A stretch of 34,570 nt of DNA, taken from positions 1 through 34,570 of the forward strand of contig DBLW01000124.1 in the NCBI GenBank assembly GCA_002298075.1, written 5' to 3'. The position numbers and the translations under genes are program-made. Below are positions 23,006 to 31,855 of the stretch, in pieces (position 1 is the first letter of the stretch; the number at the start of each line of letters is the position of its first letter). The notes under the pieces were generated by a model. That model made no database searches. It saw only the letters and a program-made list of their open reading frames with translations, and had not been told where the DNA came from. Source of the DNA: Bacteroidales bacterium UBA714. GTDB taxonomy: Bacteria; Bacteroidota; Bacteroidia; Bacteroidales; UBA932.

Positions 23006-24493
23006 ATGCTGAACAACGCATATTGCTCTGACAAGTACCAGTATACTATGGGAAAGTCGTTCTACGACAACGGGATGAAAGACCAGACCGCCATTTTCAA
23101 CCTGTTCTACAGAAAAGCTCCGGAAAACAACAACTGGGCTGTCGTAAGCGGTGTGGACGAGGTCCTGGAGATGATAGCCAACCTCGGGAACATGGACCCG
23201 GGATTCTTTGAGAAATTCCTTCCGGGCGAAGAGTACGCGGAATTCCGCGGTTACCTTTCATCCATGAGATTCACAGGAAACGTATATGCCATGCGGGAGG
23301 GAGAAATCGTTTTCCCGAACCAGCCAATAATAATTGTGGAAGGCCCGCTTATCGAGGCGCAGGTACTGGAGACCCCGATGCTTTGCATCATGAACCATCA
23401 GATGGCGGTGGCGACCAAGGCTTCAAGGGTATGCCGCGCCACTGACAGGCCAGTAAGCGAGTTCGGTTCACGCAGGGCGCACGGCCCGTGGGCTGCCACA
23501 TACGGCGCAAAGGCCGCCATAATAGCAGGCTGCAAAAGCACTTCCAATATACTCACCGGAGCGATGTTCGACTACGGTTCGACAGGAACCATGGCACACA
23601 GCTATGTAACATCGTTCGGATGCAGTGTGGAAGGCGAGCACAAGGCATTCGACACCTATATAAAGACACACAAGAACGAGCCGCTCATCCTCCTTATTGA
23701 CACATACGACACTCTAAGGTGCGGCATCCTCAATGCCATGAGGGCATACAGGGAGAACGGAATCGGTGACGGATATGCGGCAGGATACGGGATAAGGCTT
23801 GACAGCGGCGACCTCGCATACCTCTCAGCCGAATGCAGGCGCATCCTTGACGAAAACGGCTTCAAAGACTGCAAGATATTCGCCACCAACTCGCTTGACG
23901 AGTACCTGATTACCGACCTCGAGCGCCAGGGGGCATGCATAGATTCATATGGAGTAGGAGACGCTATAGCCACAAGCAAGGCCGCCCCGTGCTTCGGAAA
24001 CGTCTATAAGCTCGTGCAGATTGACGGACAGGCCGTACTCAAGCGCTCCGAGGACAAAATCAAGCTGATAAACCCGGGGTTCCAGATTACATACCGTCTC
24101 ACAAAGACCGATCCGGCCAAGGGAGAGATATACAAGGCCGATGTCACCTGCCTCAGAGGCGACTCATTGAGCATGCAGATTGAAGCCGGAGAGCAATTCA
24201 CCATCTGCGACGAATACGACCGCTACAAGTCCAAGACATTCAATGCAGGCGAATATGTAGCCAAGGCTCTCCAGCAGAAAGTAATAGAAAACGGCGTAAG
24301 ATGCGCACCGGTGCATACTCTTGCGGAAAAGAAGGCATATTATGACAACACCCTTATGCATTTCAGTCCGAGCGAGCGCAGGCTCATCAATCCGCATTAT
24401 TACAAAGTTGACATATCAGACGACCTATATAACCTGAAGATGACCATCATCGACAGGCTTGTAAATGAAATAAACAGCTTCAGCAACCTATGA
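23006..24493 (+). CDS. pncB: Nicotinate phosphoribosyltransferase
   Basis: The enzyme joins nicotinate to PRPP, giving nicotinate mononucleotide for NAD. The 495-residue sequence follows the NAPRTase pattern: YCSDKYQYTMGKSFYDNGM at the start, FNLFYRKAP, FGSRRAHGPWAA, STSNILTGAMFDYGSTGTMAHSY, VEGEHKAFDTY, LIDTYDTLRCG and IRLDSGDLAYLS in the phosphate-binding barrel. The length suits the long bacterial form. Its stop overlaps the pncA ATG (ATGA), so the two salvage enzymes are translationally coupled. It is divergent from the AmgK-RapZ gene. Confidence 0.95.
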   Translation: MLNNAYCSDKYQYTMGKSFYDNGMKDQTAIFNLFYRKAPENNNWAVVSGVDEVLEMIANLGNMDPGFFEKFLPGEEYAEFRGYLSSMRFTGNVYAMREGEIVFPNQPIIIVEGPLIEAQVLETPMLCIMNHQMAVATKASRVCRATDRPVSEFGSRRAHGPWAATYGAKAAIIAGCKSTSNILTGAMFDYGSTGTMAHSYVTSFGCSVEGEHKAFDTYIKTHKNEPLILLIDTYDTLRCGILNAMRAYRENGIGDGYAAGYGIRLDSGDLAYLSAECRRILDENGFKDCKIFATNSLDEYLITDLERQGACIDSYGVGDAIATSKAAPCFGNVYKLVQIDGQAVLKRSEDKIKLINPGFQITYRLTKTDPAKGEIYKADVTCLRGDSLSMQIEAGEQFTICDEYDRYKSKTFNAGEYVAKALQQKVIENGVRCAPVHTLAEKKAYYDNTLMHFSPSERRLINPHYYKVDISDDLYNLKMTIIDRLVNEINSFSNL

Positions 24494-25086
24494 ACAGCCA
24501 GGCACTTGTTATAGTGGACATGCTCTATGACTTCATCGACGGAAGCCTCGCATGCGCCAATGCGGAAAACGCGGTAAAAGAAACGCTCCGCTTCATTGAT
24601 TCAAAGACAGCAGGACAGGAAGGTGACGCGAGCGAGATTCTCGACACCTTTCCGATTCTATTTGTCAGGGACCACCACCCTTCCGACCATTCTTCGTTCA
24701 GTACCAACGGGGGCATCTGGCCGGAACATTGCGTCGCTGGGACACATGGCGGGGAAATACACGAGGACCTGCTCCCTTATGTGAACGAAGAACTTGTATT
24801 CGACAAGGGACGCGACCGGGCCGTGGAGCAGTATTCCGGATTCGAAGGCTCGAACAGCGCAGGACAGTCACTCGGAGAAGTGCTCGGCCTGCTTGATGCC
24901 ACGGAAATATATGTGTGCGGGATAGCTACCGAATATTGCGTGCGAAACACATGCGAAGACCTGCACAAGGCAGGATTCCGCGTGAAGCTTCTGAAAGACT
25001 GTCTCGCGTATGTTGACAGGCAGGGACATGAGGACGCCCTGAAGGCAATGCAGGAGGAAGGTATCGGAATTTGCGCATGTCAGTGA
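24490..25086 (+). CDS. pncA: Nicotinamidase (isochorismatase family)
   Basis: The enzyme hydrolyses nicotinamide to nicotinate, the substrate of PncB encoded just upstream. The 198 residues contain the catalytic triad Asp10 (VIVDMLYDF), Lys106 (VFDKGRD) and Cys150 (GIATEYCVRNT), plus the metal site Asp61, His63 and His67 in DHHPSDH and His80 in WPEHC. The ATG overlaps the pncB stop by 4 nt. Such direct coupling supports a two-step Preiss-Handler salvage unit. The 3' end contains the -33 box of the next promoter. Confidence 0.94.
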   Translation: MNSQALVIVDMLYDFIDGSLACANAENAVKETLRFIDSKTAGQEGDASEILDTFPILFVRDHHPSDHSSFSTNGGIWPEHCVAGTHGGEIHEDLLPYVNEELVFDKGRDRAVEQYSGFEGSNSAGQSLGEVLGLLDATEIYVCGIATEYCVRNTCEDLHKAGFRVKLLKDCLAYVDRQGHEDALKAMQEEGIGICACQ

Positions 25087-25101
25087 TTCTTCATACCTTT
25101 G
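25070..25101 (+). promoter_or_regulatory. Consensus promoter of porin-transglycosylase operon
   Basis: TTTG (25070-25073), 20 nt, TACCTTTG (25094-25101): a perfect consensus match that overlaps the end of pncA. The -7 box ends only 10 nt before the porin ATG at 25112, so the mRNA leader would be very short or absent. Confidence 0.7.
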
Positions 25102-25111
25102 CCGTCTTGGT

Positions 25112-27856
25112 ATGAAGAATTTTTTGAGCAGAATATGGTTGCCGGCACTGCTTGTGTCAATGGCTGCACTCCAGTCATTCGGGATAGATGCCGGCAGGTC
25201 AGCAGGTCTTTTCAGGCCTGCCGATTCATTGATTCTTGACATGCGCGAAGATTCTTCATCCGCAATTACGGCAATTGACAGTTCATTTGCGGAAGCGGAC
25301 ACGATTTTAGCCCATAATCCGGACAGCGCGGCAATAGAGATTGTGCTTTCGGCACGTGACACCATAAAAGTGCCGGACTCACTCCGGGAAACCGACCCAT
25401 TCAAATACAAATACTATATAGCGGTCAAGGATTCAGTAACAAGGTTTCAGGTGCGTGATTCTCTCATGCAGGCTGGAGACAGTCTTGAGCTGGCCATGCT
25501 CGACTCTCTTTATATAAAGGACTCTACGGATGTCGCGCAGGCAAAATTCAGCGCATGGTATTCTTCATTGTCCAAGAAGGAGCGCAAGAAATATGACTAC
25601 GAACAGGCTCTTCCTGCGAAAATAGCGGAAATGAACCGAAAGTTGGCCGTAAAAGACAGCATCAAAGCACGCAAGGACAGCATAATCGAGGCAACTCCGC
25701 GCATATTGGAGACCTTTGCCGTACCGGACTCACTTCAGTACAAGAGACTGATAACATGGAAGCATGACAGGTATTTCCACAATCTGGAAATGCAGAAATT
25801 CGACACGACGTACAATTATCATTTCCACGAATATCCGTTCTACAAGGAAGATGTGAACGCCACATGGCTTGGAGCAATCGGCTCTCCGGTACAGCTTTAC
25901 GACTATTTCAAGAGGACAGAGGAGGACAATGTGGTATTTTATACCCCATACAGGATATACAACTACTCCCCTGAGACCCTCCCCCAGTACAACACCAAAA
26001 CCCCATACACCGAACTCGCATATTGGGGCACGCTCTTCGCCAACAAGGAAAAGGAAGAGTCAAACGTGAAGGTGCTCACCACCCAGAACATCACTCCCGA
26101 GCTGAACATCCTGCTCGAATACCGCAGGTTCGGAAGCAACGGAATGCTCAAGCGCGAGGATACGGACAACAGGTCTTTCGTCGCCGCCACCAACTATCTC
26201 GGCAAGAAATACCTGATGCATGCCGGCTTCATCTACAACAAGGTGGAAAGAAGCGAGAACGGAGGTGTCACCGATTCTTTCTGGATACGCGACACGACAG
26301 TAGATGCCCGTGAAATCAACATTTACCTGAAAGACGCTGCAAACAAACTCAAGAAGAACACTGTATTCCTTGACCAGAGCTACCGCATACCGTTCACATT
26401 TCCCGACAAGATACGCGAGAAAAAAGAATTGAAAAAGAAGAATGCCGTGCGCGACAGCATAATGTCTTCTGGAGATTCGCTTGCAATCGAAGCCTTCCTC
26501 CAGGCGGAAAAGGAAGCCGCTGCCCAGGAACTTGCAAGCGGCAGGCAGGACACACTGAAAAAAGACATAACTACAGCTTTCATAGGACACAGCAGCGAAT
26601 ATTCCGTATTCCGCAAAACCTATACGGACAACATATCCGCCTCTGACACGGACGGAAGGGACTTCTTCAATGATCGCTTCTATCTGAACCCGACAAAGAG
26701 CACGGACTCGCTGAGAGTCATGAGACTTGAGAACAGGGTGTTCCTCCGGCTCCAGCCTTGGAAAAGCGACGGAATCGTGTCAAAGCTGGATGTCGGCCTC
26801 GGGGACAAGCTGGCCAACTTCTACAGTTTCCGCCCGGAAAACTATCTGCGCGGCAGTTCCAATGTCGTACAGAACTCCCTCTACCTTTATGCGGGAGCAA
26901 ACGGACAATTCAAGAAATACTTTACCTGGAAAGCGAAAGGCTACTACACTTTCCTCGGACATGAAATCAACGACTTCGGAGTCGATGCCGACATGTCGTT
27001 CAGCGCATATCCTTTCAGGAGGGACAGGAAAAGCCCGCTTACTCTTGACGTGCATTTCGAGACCACTCTGAAAGAGCCGGACTACTACCAGCAGCACCTG
27101 TACACGAACCATTACAGATGGGACAACAATTTCAGCAAGATATCCACGACCAATCTCGAGGCGGCCCTCTCCATACCTCGGTGGGACCTCAGGGCCTCAT
27201 TCGGATATGCCCTTCTGGGCAACAACATCTATTATGACACCCAAGGCATAGCACGCCAGAATGATGTGCCGATGAGCGTAATGACGGCGTCACTGAGAAA
27301 AGACTTCACGCTATGGAAATTCCACCTTGACCATCAGGCGCTTTTCCAGCTGTCGTCAAACAAGGACGTGATGCCCCTGCCGATGCTGGCCCTGAACCTG
27401 AGATACTATTTCCAGTTCAATGTCGTGAAGAATGTGATGAAGATGCAAATCGGAGCGAACGGCATGTTCACGACAGCATGGTATGCGCCGGCCTACAATC
27501 CTGTGCTCGGAGTTTTCCACAACCAGGACCGCGAGAAATTCGGCAACAGTCCATATATAGACGTATTCGTTAATGTGCAATGGAAAAGGGCCAGCCTCTT
27601 CCTTAAAATCGTCAACGTCAATATGGGATGGCCGTCAAAATCCGCGGACTATTTCTCCGCAGCAGGATACATAGCACCGCAGAGAGCATTCAAATTCGGA
27701 ATATCATGGCCGTTCTATGTGCTTCCGGGCAAGAAAAATTCATCATCAGGCTCTGCCGCTGGGACAGTAAATTCGGGAGGGGGCGATTCAAATATGCCTC
27801 GAGGCCTGTCAGGCGGTGGAAGGAATACGTCACAGAAGATGCAGGCACTAAGATGA
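25112..27856 (+). CDS. Putative outer-membrane porin (Porin_10-like)
   Basis: The 914-residue protein starts with a signal-like segment (MKNFLSRIWLPALLVSMAAL). A Ser/Asp-rich, charged, probably extended region runs to about 215, with repeated DSL/DSI motifs and coil-forming stretches (SLSKKERKKYDYEQ). From about 230 on it resembles the Bacteroidetes putative porin family: NATWLGAIGSPVQLYDYFKR, TPYTELAYWGTLFANKEKE, NITPELNILLEYRRFGSNG, and a long series of amphipathic strands to GISWPFYVLPGKK. A Gly/Ser-rich tail follows. A second charged insertion lies near 430-490. Pore function is inferred from family only. Its stop overlaps the transglycosylase start (ATGATGA), and it has its own consensus promoter. 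Confidence 0.82.
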   Translation: MKNFLSRIWLPALLVSMAALQSFGIDAGRSAGLFRPADSLILDMREDSSSAITAIDSSFAEADTILAHNPDSAAIEIVLSARDTIKVPDSLRETDPFKYKYYIAVKDSVTRFQVRDSLMQAGDSLELAMLDSLYIKDSTDVAQAKFSAWYSSLSKKERKKYDYEQALPAKIAEMNRKLAVKDSIKARKDSIIEATPRILETFAVPDSLQYKRLITWKHDRYFHNLEMQKFDTTYNYHFHEYPFYKEDVNATWLGAIGSPVQLYDYFKRTEEDNVVFYTPYRIYNYSPETLPQYNTKTPYTELAYWGTLFANKEKEESNVKVLTTQNITPELNILLEYRRFGSNGMLKREDTDNRSFVAATNYLGKKYLMHAGFIYNKVERSENGGVTDSFWIRDTTVDAREINIYLKDAANKLKKNTVFLDQSYRIPFTFPDKIREKKELKKKNAVRDSIMSSGDSLAIEAFLQAEKEAAAQELASGRQDTLKKDITTAFIGHSSEYSVFRKTYTDNISASDTDGRDFFNDRFYLNPTKSTDSLRVMRLENRVFLRLQPWKSDGIVSKLDVGLGDKLANFYSFRPENYLRGSSNVVQNSLYLYAGANGQFKKYFTWKAKGYYTFLGHEINDFGVDADMSFSAYPFRRDRKSPLTLDVHFETTLKEPDYYQQHLYTNHYRWDNNFSKISTTNLEAALSIPRWDLRASFGYALLGNNIYYDTQGIARQNDVPMSVMTASLRKDFTLWKFHLDHQALFQLSSNKDVMPLPMLALNLRYYFQFNVVKNVMKMQIGANGMFTTAWYAPAYNPVLGVFHNQDREKFGNSPYIDVFVNVQWKRASLFLKIVNVNMGWPSKSADYFSAAGYIAPQRAFKFGISWPFYVLPGKKNSSSGSAAGTVNSGGGDSNMPRGLSGGGRNTSQKMQALR

Positions 27857-28935
27857 TGAAACTCCGGGAAGACACCGCAAAAATCCTCAGATGCTCCGTG
27901 CTGACCGTCATAATGGCATTCACGGCCCCAGGACTGTTTGAGGGGAGCAAGACATCAGGCGGAGCCAGGGACAATGCCTTCACAGACAAAGAGCTGACAT
28001 GCGTAATCATACTCGGGGACGACATGCGCGGTGCCCACGGGCTGGAAAGCGGATTCTGCTACGAACTTCTGGAAAAATTCGCCCAAGACAACAGATGCAC
28101 AATAACGACTCTTGTGGACGGCAAGGGTGCCTGCGGATGGCTCGATTCGCTGCGTGCGGGCAGGGTTGACATGCTGGTGCTGCATCCTGATGTACACACC
28201 GGCCTGGAAGACATCAACTTCTCCCACAGAATCACTCATTGCTCATCATGGGCGACCGCAGCAGATAACGTAAGGGAAATCCGCCAGATAAACAACTGGA
28301 TAAGCAATGTCAGGGCTTCTGAGGAATATCTTCATCTTCATGACAGATATTTCCGCACATTCGACCCTCACAAGCGTGCAGGCAGAGGTGAGATTTCAGA
28401 AATTATAAGTCCCTATGATGACCTTATAAAAAAACATGCGTCCGAGCTGGGTTGGGACTGGAGAATGCTTGCAGCAGTGGTCTATCAGGAATCCAAATTC
28501 TCTATAAGCTCCAGATCACACCGCGGGGCAAGCGGCCTGATGCAGGTAATGCCGCATACTGCAGCATATTACAAGGTAAGCGACCTAACCAATCCGGACC
28601 AGAATCTCCTCGCTGGTACAAGTCATCTGAAACGGCTGCAAAAGATTTTCAGCAAATGCGGAATGGAGGAGGGAGAACTGATAAAATTCACTTTGGCCGC
28701 ATACAATGCCGGAGAAGGCAGGGTCAGGGACTGCCGCAATTTTGCAGCGTCAAGGCAGGCTGACACAAACGTCTGGGATGAAGTCGCGGGCCTCATTCCG
28801 CTCATGAGGGAAGATTCCATACTTGAAGACGAATCCGTAAGGCTCGGCAAATTCAACGGGGAGGAGACACTGGAATATGTGGACAGCGTCATGTCGCATT
28901 ATGAGGCCATCTGCAGAATCTGCCCACAGACATAA
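27853..28935 (+). CDS. MltF-like lytic transglycosylase with reduced binding-protein domain
   Basis: From the ATG at 27853, which overlaps the porin stop, the protein has 360 residues. Residues 10-30 form a signal or anchor segment. Residues about 48-165 resemble only part of the solute-binding domain found in MltF (CVIILGDDMRGAHGLESGFCYELLEKFAQ, then a linker helix NVREIRQINNWISN); a complete domain would need about 100 more residues. The SLT domain (about 185-350) has the catalytic Glu213 in VVYQESKF, GASGLMQVMPHTA and FTLAAYNAGEGRVRD. It should cleave peptidoglycan to anhydro-muropeptides in the periplasm. Longer in-frame starts from 27628 lie inside the porin gene and are rejected. Confidence 0.87.
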   Translation: MMKLREDTAKILRCSVLTVIMAFTAPGLFEGSKTSGGARDNAFTDKELTCVIILGDDMRGAHGLESGFCYELLEKFAQDNRCTITTLVDGKGACGWLDSLRAGRVDMLVLHPDVHTGLEDINFSHRITHCSSWATAADNVREIRQINNWISNVRASEEYLHLHDRYFRTFDPHKRAGRGEISEIISPYDDLIKKHASELGWDWRMLAAVVYQESKFSISSRSHRGASGLMQVMPHTAAYYKVSDLTNPDQNLLAGTSHLKRLQKIFSKCGMEEGELIKFTLAAYNAGEGRVRDCRNFAASRQADTNVWDEVAGLIPLMREDSILEDESVRLGKFNGEETLEYVDSVMSHYEAICRICPQT

Positions 28936-30123
28936 TCACTTCACTCTCACCGTCTCGGATGGATCTACTTTGGATATGAAAAGGCAAGGGAGAAGCATCA
29001 GAAGCATTATGACAAGAAAAGCCGCGATGTCGGCAAGCGCTATCATCCCCAAGTCAGCATGTACAGGCACAAACGGCACGAAATAATTTTCAGGGTCAAG
29101 CTCCAGGACTTTGGTACGGTCCTGCACAAGACATAGCGCCAAGGCAAGAAAATTCCCGACAGCCATTCCCTTAAGGACAAGAATCGAGGCACTTGAAAGA
29201 AAAACCCCTGCAATTGACCGGTCAGTCATGCCAAGGGACTTCAGGAGACCGATGGTTGATATATTCTCAAACAGCATGATAAGCAGCCCGGATATCATGT
29301 TGAACCCGGCTACTATGCTCATCAGAAGCAGAATGAAAAATACATTGAAATCAATCAGGCTGAGCCATCCGAATATCTGAGGAAATCTGGACACGGACGA
29401 AGATGCCACCACAGCAGGCTCGTCTTCCCTGGAATATGCTCCGGCAATGAATCCGACTTCCTCTTCCGCCTCCCTTATATGCTTTTCATCACGATACTCC
29501 GGCTTGAGATAAACCTCCTGCGCCGAAGCCATGCTGCTGTCCCAGCCGTTGAGCCTTCTCATGTCATCAATGTCAGCATAAACCAAAAACCTGTCATCCG
29601 CACCTGCAACCGCTTCATGCACAGCAGCGACACGGAACTGCCTCACCTTTATCTTCTCCCCTATGAAATATGTCAGCATCCTGTCTCCGGGAGCAAGCCC
29701 AGCCAACTGCGCGAGCCGCGATGGGACGGAAACAGCAAGCGCCAGGGAATCGTCCCCGAATCCACGCTCAGATGCCACATCCGGTATTCCCTTGACAAGG
29801 ACGCCATATATGTCATCGCCGTTTTTGACGATTCCGGCACGGTAAACTGCCGGCACAACCTTCCCGACTTGCGGAAGTGCCGCCACATGCGGAAGATATG
29901 AAGGCTCTGAGGCTACCGGGGAACTTCCGTCAAGATAATTCATGTCCGGCCTGGTCAGCTGCACATCACCGGCAAGCCCGGAAAGTCCCGCACGGATTTC
30001 ATGACGGAAACCTGAGGATATGGACACGGCCAATATCATAACAAGAAAGCTAACCGCTATGGAAACGGAAGCGAACTTTCCCCTGAACCTCAGACGGCCG
30101 GCTATGAAAAATGATGCATGCAT
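28936..30123 (-). CDS. ABC transporter permease, LolC/LolE-like
   Basis: The 395-residue protein has the layout of lipoprotein-releasing permeases: membrane segment at about 18-40, a periplasmic MacB-type domain (about 41-255), then three membrane segments (about 258-283, 300-335 and 362-388) in an FtsX domain with LSLIDFNVFFILLLMSIVAGFNMISG and ISTIGLLKSLGMTDRSIAGVF. LolC/E extract lipoproteins from the inner membrane for delivery to the outer membrane, using the LolD ATPase, which is not in this window. The stop codon abuts the transglycosylase stop with no gap. The -7 box TATTTTTG (30135-30128) is only 4 nt from the ATG, which suggests a near-leaderless transcript or another start. Confidence 0.83.
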   Translation of the reverse strand: MHASFFIAGRLRFRGKFASVSIAVSFLVMILAVSISSGFRHEIRAGLSGLAGDVQLTRPDMNYLDGSSPVASEPSYLPHVAALPQVGKVVPAVYRAGIVKNGDDIYGVLVKGIPDVASERGFGDDSLALAVSVPSRLAQLAGLAPGDRMLTYFIGEKIKVRQFRVAAVHEAVAGADDRFLVYADIDDMRRLNGWDSSMASAQEVYLKPEYRDEKHIREAEEEVGFIAGAYSREDEPAVVASSSVSRFPQIFGWLSLIDFNVFFILLLMSIVAGFNMISGLLIMLFENISTIGLLKSLGMTDRSIAGVFLSSASILVLKGMAVGNFLALALCLVQDRTKVLELDPENYFVPFVPVHADLGMIALADIAAFLVIMLLMLLPCLFISKVDPSETVRVK

Positions 30124-30127
30124 CTGA

Positions 30128-30135
30128 CAAAAATA
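30128..30135 (-). promoter_or_regulatory. Possible -7 box of LolC/E-like gene
   Basis: TATTTTTG on the minus strand, 4 nt before the ATG at 30123. No -33 TTTG is seen. An inverted repeat ACGGCA/TGCCGT (30145-30161) lies just upstream, at the place an operator could sit. Confidence 0.35.
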
Positions 30136-30207
30136 GCTAAAAAAACGGCAGGGAATGCCGTATATACGGGAAAAATAGTCATATTTGCCGAAATTAATAC
30201 AAACGAC

Positions 30208-30924
30208 ATGAACGAAAATTATAAAAAAGACATGAACAAGAGTACAATAAAGGACATCCTTGTCCGCTACGGCATAGCAACAATCGGACTTCTGCTTGTA
30301 GCCATCGGAGTAGCCCTGTCAATCAAGTCAGACCTCGGAACTGCTCCTATTTCCTGCCCTCCATACGTTGCAAGTCTCATCGGAGGCCTCACCGTCGGAC
30401 AATATACGATATTGATGCACTTCTTTTTCATCTTATTCCAGATTGTCCTCCTGGGAAAGCGCTTCAAGATGGAGAATCTGATGCAAATCGCAGCCGCCTT
30501 CGTATTCGGCTTCCTTACTGACGCCTCAATATGGGCTCTTGACTGGATTAACGTGTCTTCATATCTCGGCAAATTCTCGCTCCTGCTGCTCTCCTGTGCG
30601 ATTACAGCTGCCGGAATCAGCATTGAAGTTCGTTCTAAAGCATGGATGCTCGCCGGCGAAATGACCGTAGCAGCCCTCGCCGACGTATGGTACTATCCTT
30701 TCCGCAATGTCAAAATTGTGTTTGATTTCGCGCTCGTACTGCTTTCTGCAGCCGCTTCCGTCATAGCTTTCAACCGATTCCTCGGAACAGACGACACCGT
30801 AGTGATACGTGAAGGCACATTCATATCCGCCATTCTTACAGGAGTTCTCATGAGATTCTTTGAGCCTCTGACAGAAAAAATCTTCGGCAAGACACTTGAT
30901 TCCGCAGGAGCAAAAGCAGAATAG
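30208..30924 (+). CDS. YitT/YczE-like integral membrane protein (DUF6198 type)
   Basis: The protein has five to six hydrophobic segments and the family pattern KSDLGTAPISCPPYVASLI and LTVGQYTILMHFFFILFQIVLLG, followed by QIAAAFVFGFLTDASIWAL. Related proteins are annotated YczE/YyaS/YitT; transport is suspected but no substrate is known. I take the ATG at 30208 (238 residues); a second ATG at 30232 is equally possible, while the frame upstream to 30118 overlaps the divergent gene and the putative -7 box CATATTTG (30180-30187). The gene ends 3 nt before the convergent TPR gene. Confidence 0.8.
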   Translation: MNENYKKDMNKSTIKDILVRYGIATIGLLLVAIGVALSIKSDLGTAPISCPPYVASLIGGLTVGQYTILMHFFFILFQIVLLGKRFKMENLMQIAAAFVFGFLTDASIWALDWINVSSYLGKFSLLLLSCAITAAGISIEVRSKAWMLAGEMTVAALADVWYYPFRNVKIVFDFALVLLSAAASVIAFNRFLGTDDTVVIREGTFISAILTGVLMRFFEPLTEKIFGKTLDSAGAKAE

Positions 30925-30927
30925 CTG

Positions 30928-31851
30928 TCAGCGTCCCCCTGACAGGGACTTTATGCGTGCCTCGGCAGCCATGCGCTCATTTCCGGTCCCATGCTCGGCC
31001 AGGAGAGCAAGATACTTCAGTTCAAGTTTCCTGTTCCCTGCCTTGCGTGCGGCAAGCGTGCCGTTCTTTATGGCCGTATAGTCATCCGGACGCTTTTTCA
31101 GGACTTTCGCGTAATATTTGAGGGCAGTCTTATAGTCATTCTTTGCGACCATATGGTAAGACCCGATATTATTCACAAAGCCGACATGTTCCGGATACAA
31201 TTTCACAAGGTACTCGGACAAGGACCGGAATGCCTCATAGGACGACGGGCTTCCGATTGAATAAAAACTATAACAATATTCCTGCATGGCCTCAGCGAAG
31301 AAATCCCTGTCGGCCTCCCCACCTTCATATTCCCAGGCAGCCGTTCTCGCAGCACCTTCTGCCGCAAGACTCTTAAGATATGACAAAGCCATATCCGGGC
31401 TTTCCTTCTCATAAGCGATATAGGCATTTGCCTTGAGGAAACGGAAATCAAGCCTGTCAGGCCAGAATGCGATTGCCCTGTCCGCAGCCTTGACGGCTTT
31501 AGCATACAATTCGTCATCAAATTCATTCACCTGAAAATAATGGACGTCATTTCCGGTGCTGTCCTTCAGGCTCAGAATAGGATCCATCCCGAGATACCGG
31601 CTCTGCGGCTTATGAACCACCGCGCCGGTCTGGGACTTTGCGAAATAATAGCTGAAGCGGCCCAGCAGCATCTTCGCATCAGTGGAATCCTCCGCCTCCC
31701 AATTGTCCAGCACAGTCTCGACACCGACTCCGGCAGGACCGAGCTGCGAGACCAGCAGGTCATATTTACGTTCAAATCTGCCGGGCTGGCAGAAAGCGCA
31801 GAAACAGAAGGACAAAGCCGCTGCCGCTGCAACAAATCTCTTATAAGTCAT
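30928..31851 (-). CDS. Secreted TPR-like protein
   Basis: The 307-residue protein has a Sec signal peptide (MTYKRFVAAAAALSFCFCAF, cleavage near CQ), so it should be periplasmic or surface-exposed. The rest is helical with TPR-like pairs: KAADRAIAFWPDRLDFRFLK near 120-140 and a clear C-terminal repeat NDYKTALKYYAKVLKKRPDD around 245-265, followed by AARKAGNRKLELKYLALLAE. No catalytic motif is seen. It is the last gene of the pyrE operon (4-nt gap after rsmF) and ends 3 nt from the convergent YitT-like gene. A scaffold role is a guess. Confidence 0.78.
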   Translation of the reverse strand: MTYKRFVAAAAALSFCFCAFCQPGRFERKYDLLVSQLGPAGVGVETVLDNWEAEDSTDAKMLLGRFSYYFAKSQTGAVVHKPQSRYLGMDPILSLKDSTGNDVHYFQVNEFDDELYAKAVKAADRAIAFWPDRLDFRFLKANAYIAYEKESPDMALSYLKSLAAEGAARTAAWEYEGGEADRDFFAEAMQEYCYSFYSIGSPSSYEAFRSLSEYLVKLYPEHVGFVNNIGSYHMVAKNDYKTALKYYAKVLKKRPDDYTAIKNGTLAARKAGNRKLELKYLALLAEHGTGNERMAAEARIKSLSGGR

Positions 31852-31855
31852 ATTC

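Noticed and set aside
27628..27852. 75-residue upstream extension of the transglycosylase
   Set aside because: It overlaps the porin gene in another frame; the natural signal segment starts at the overlapping ATG at 27853.
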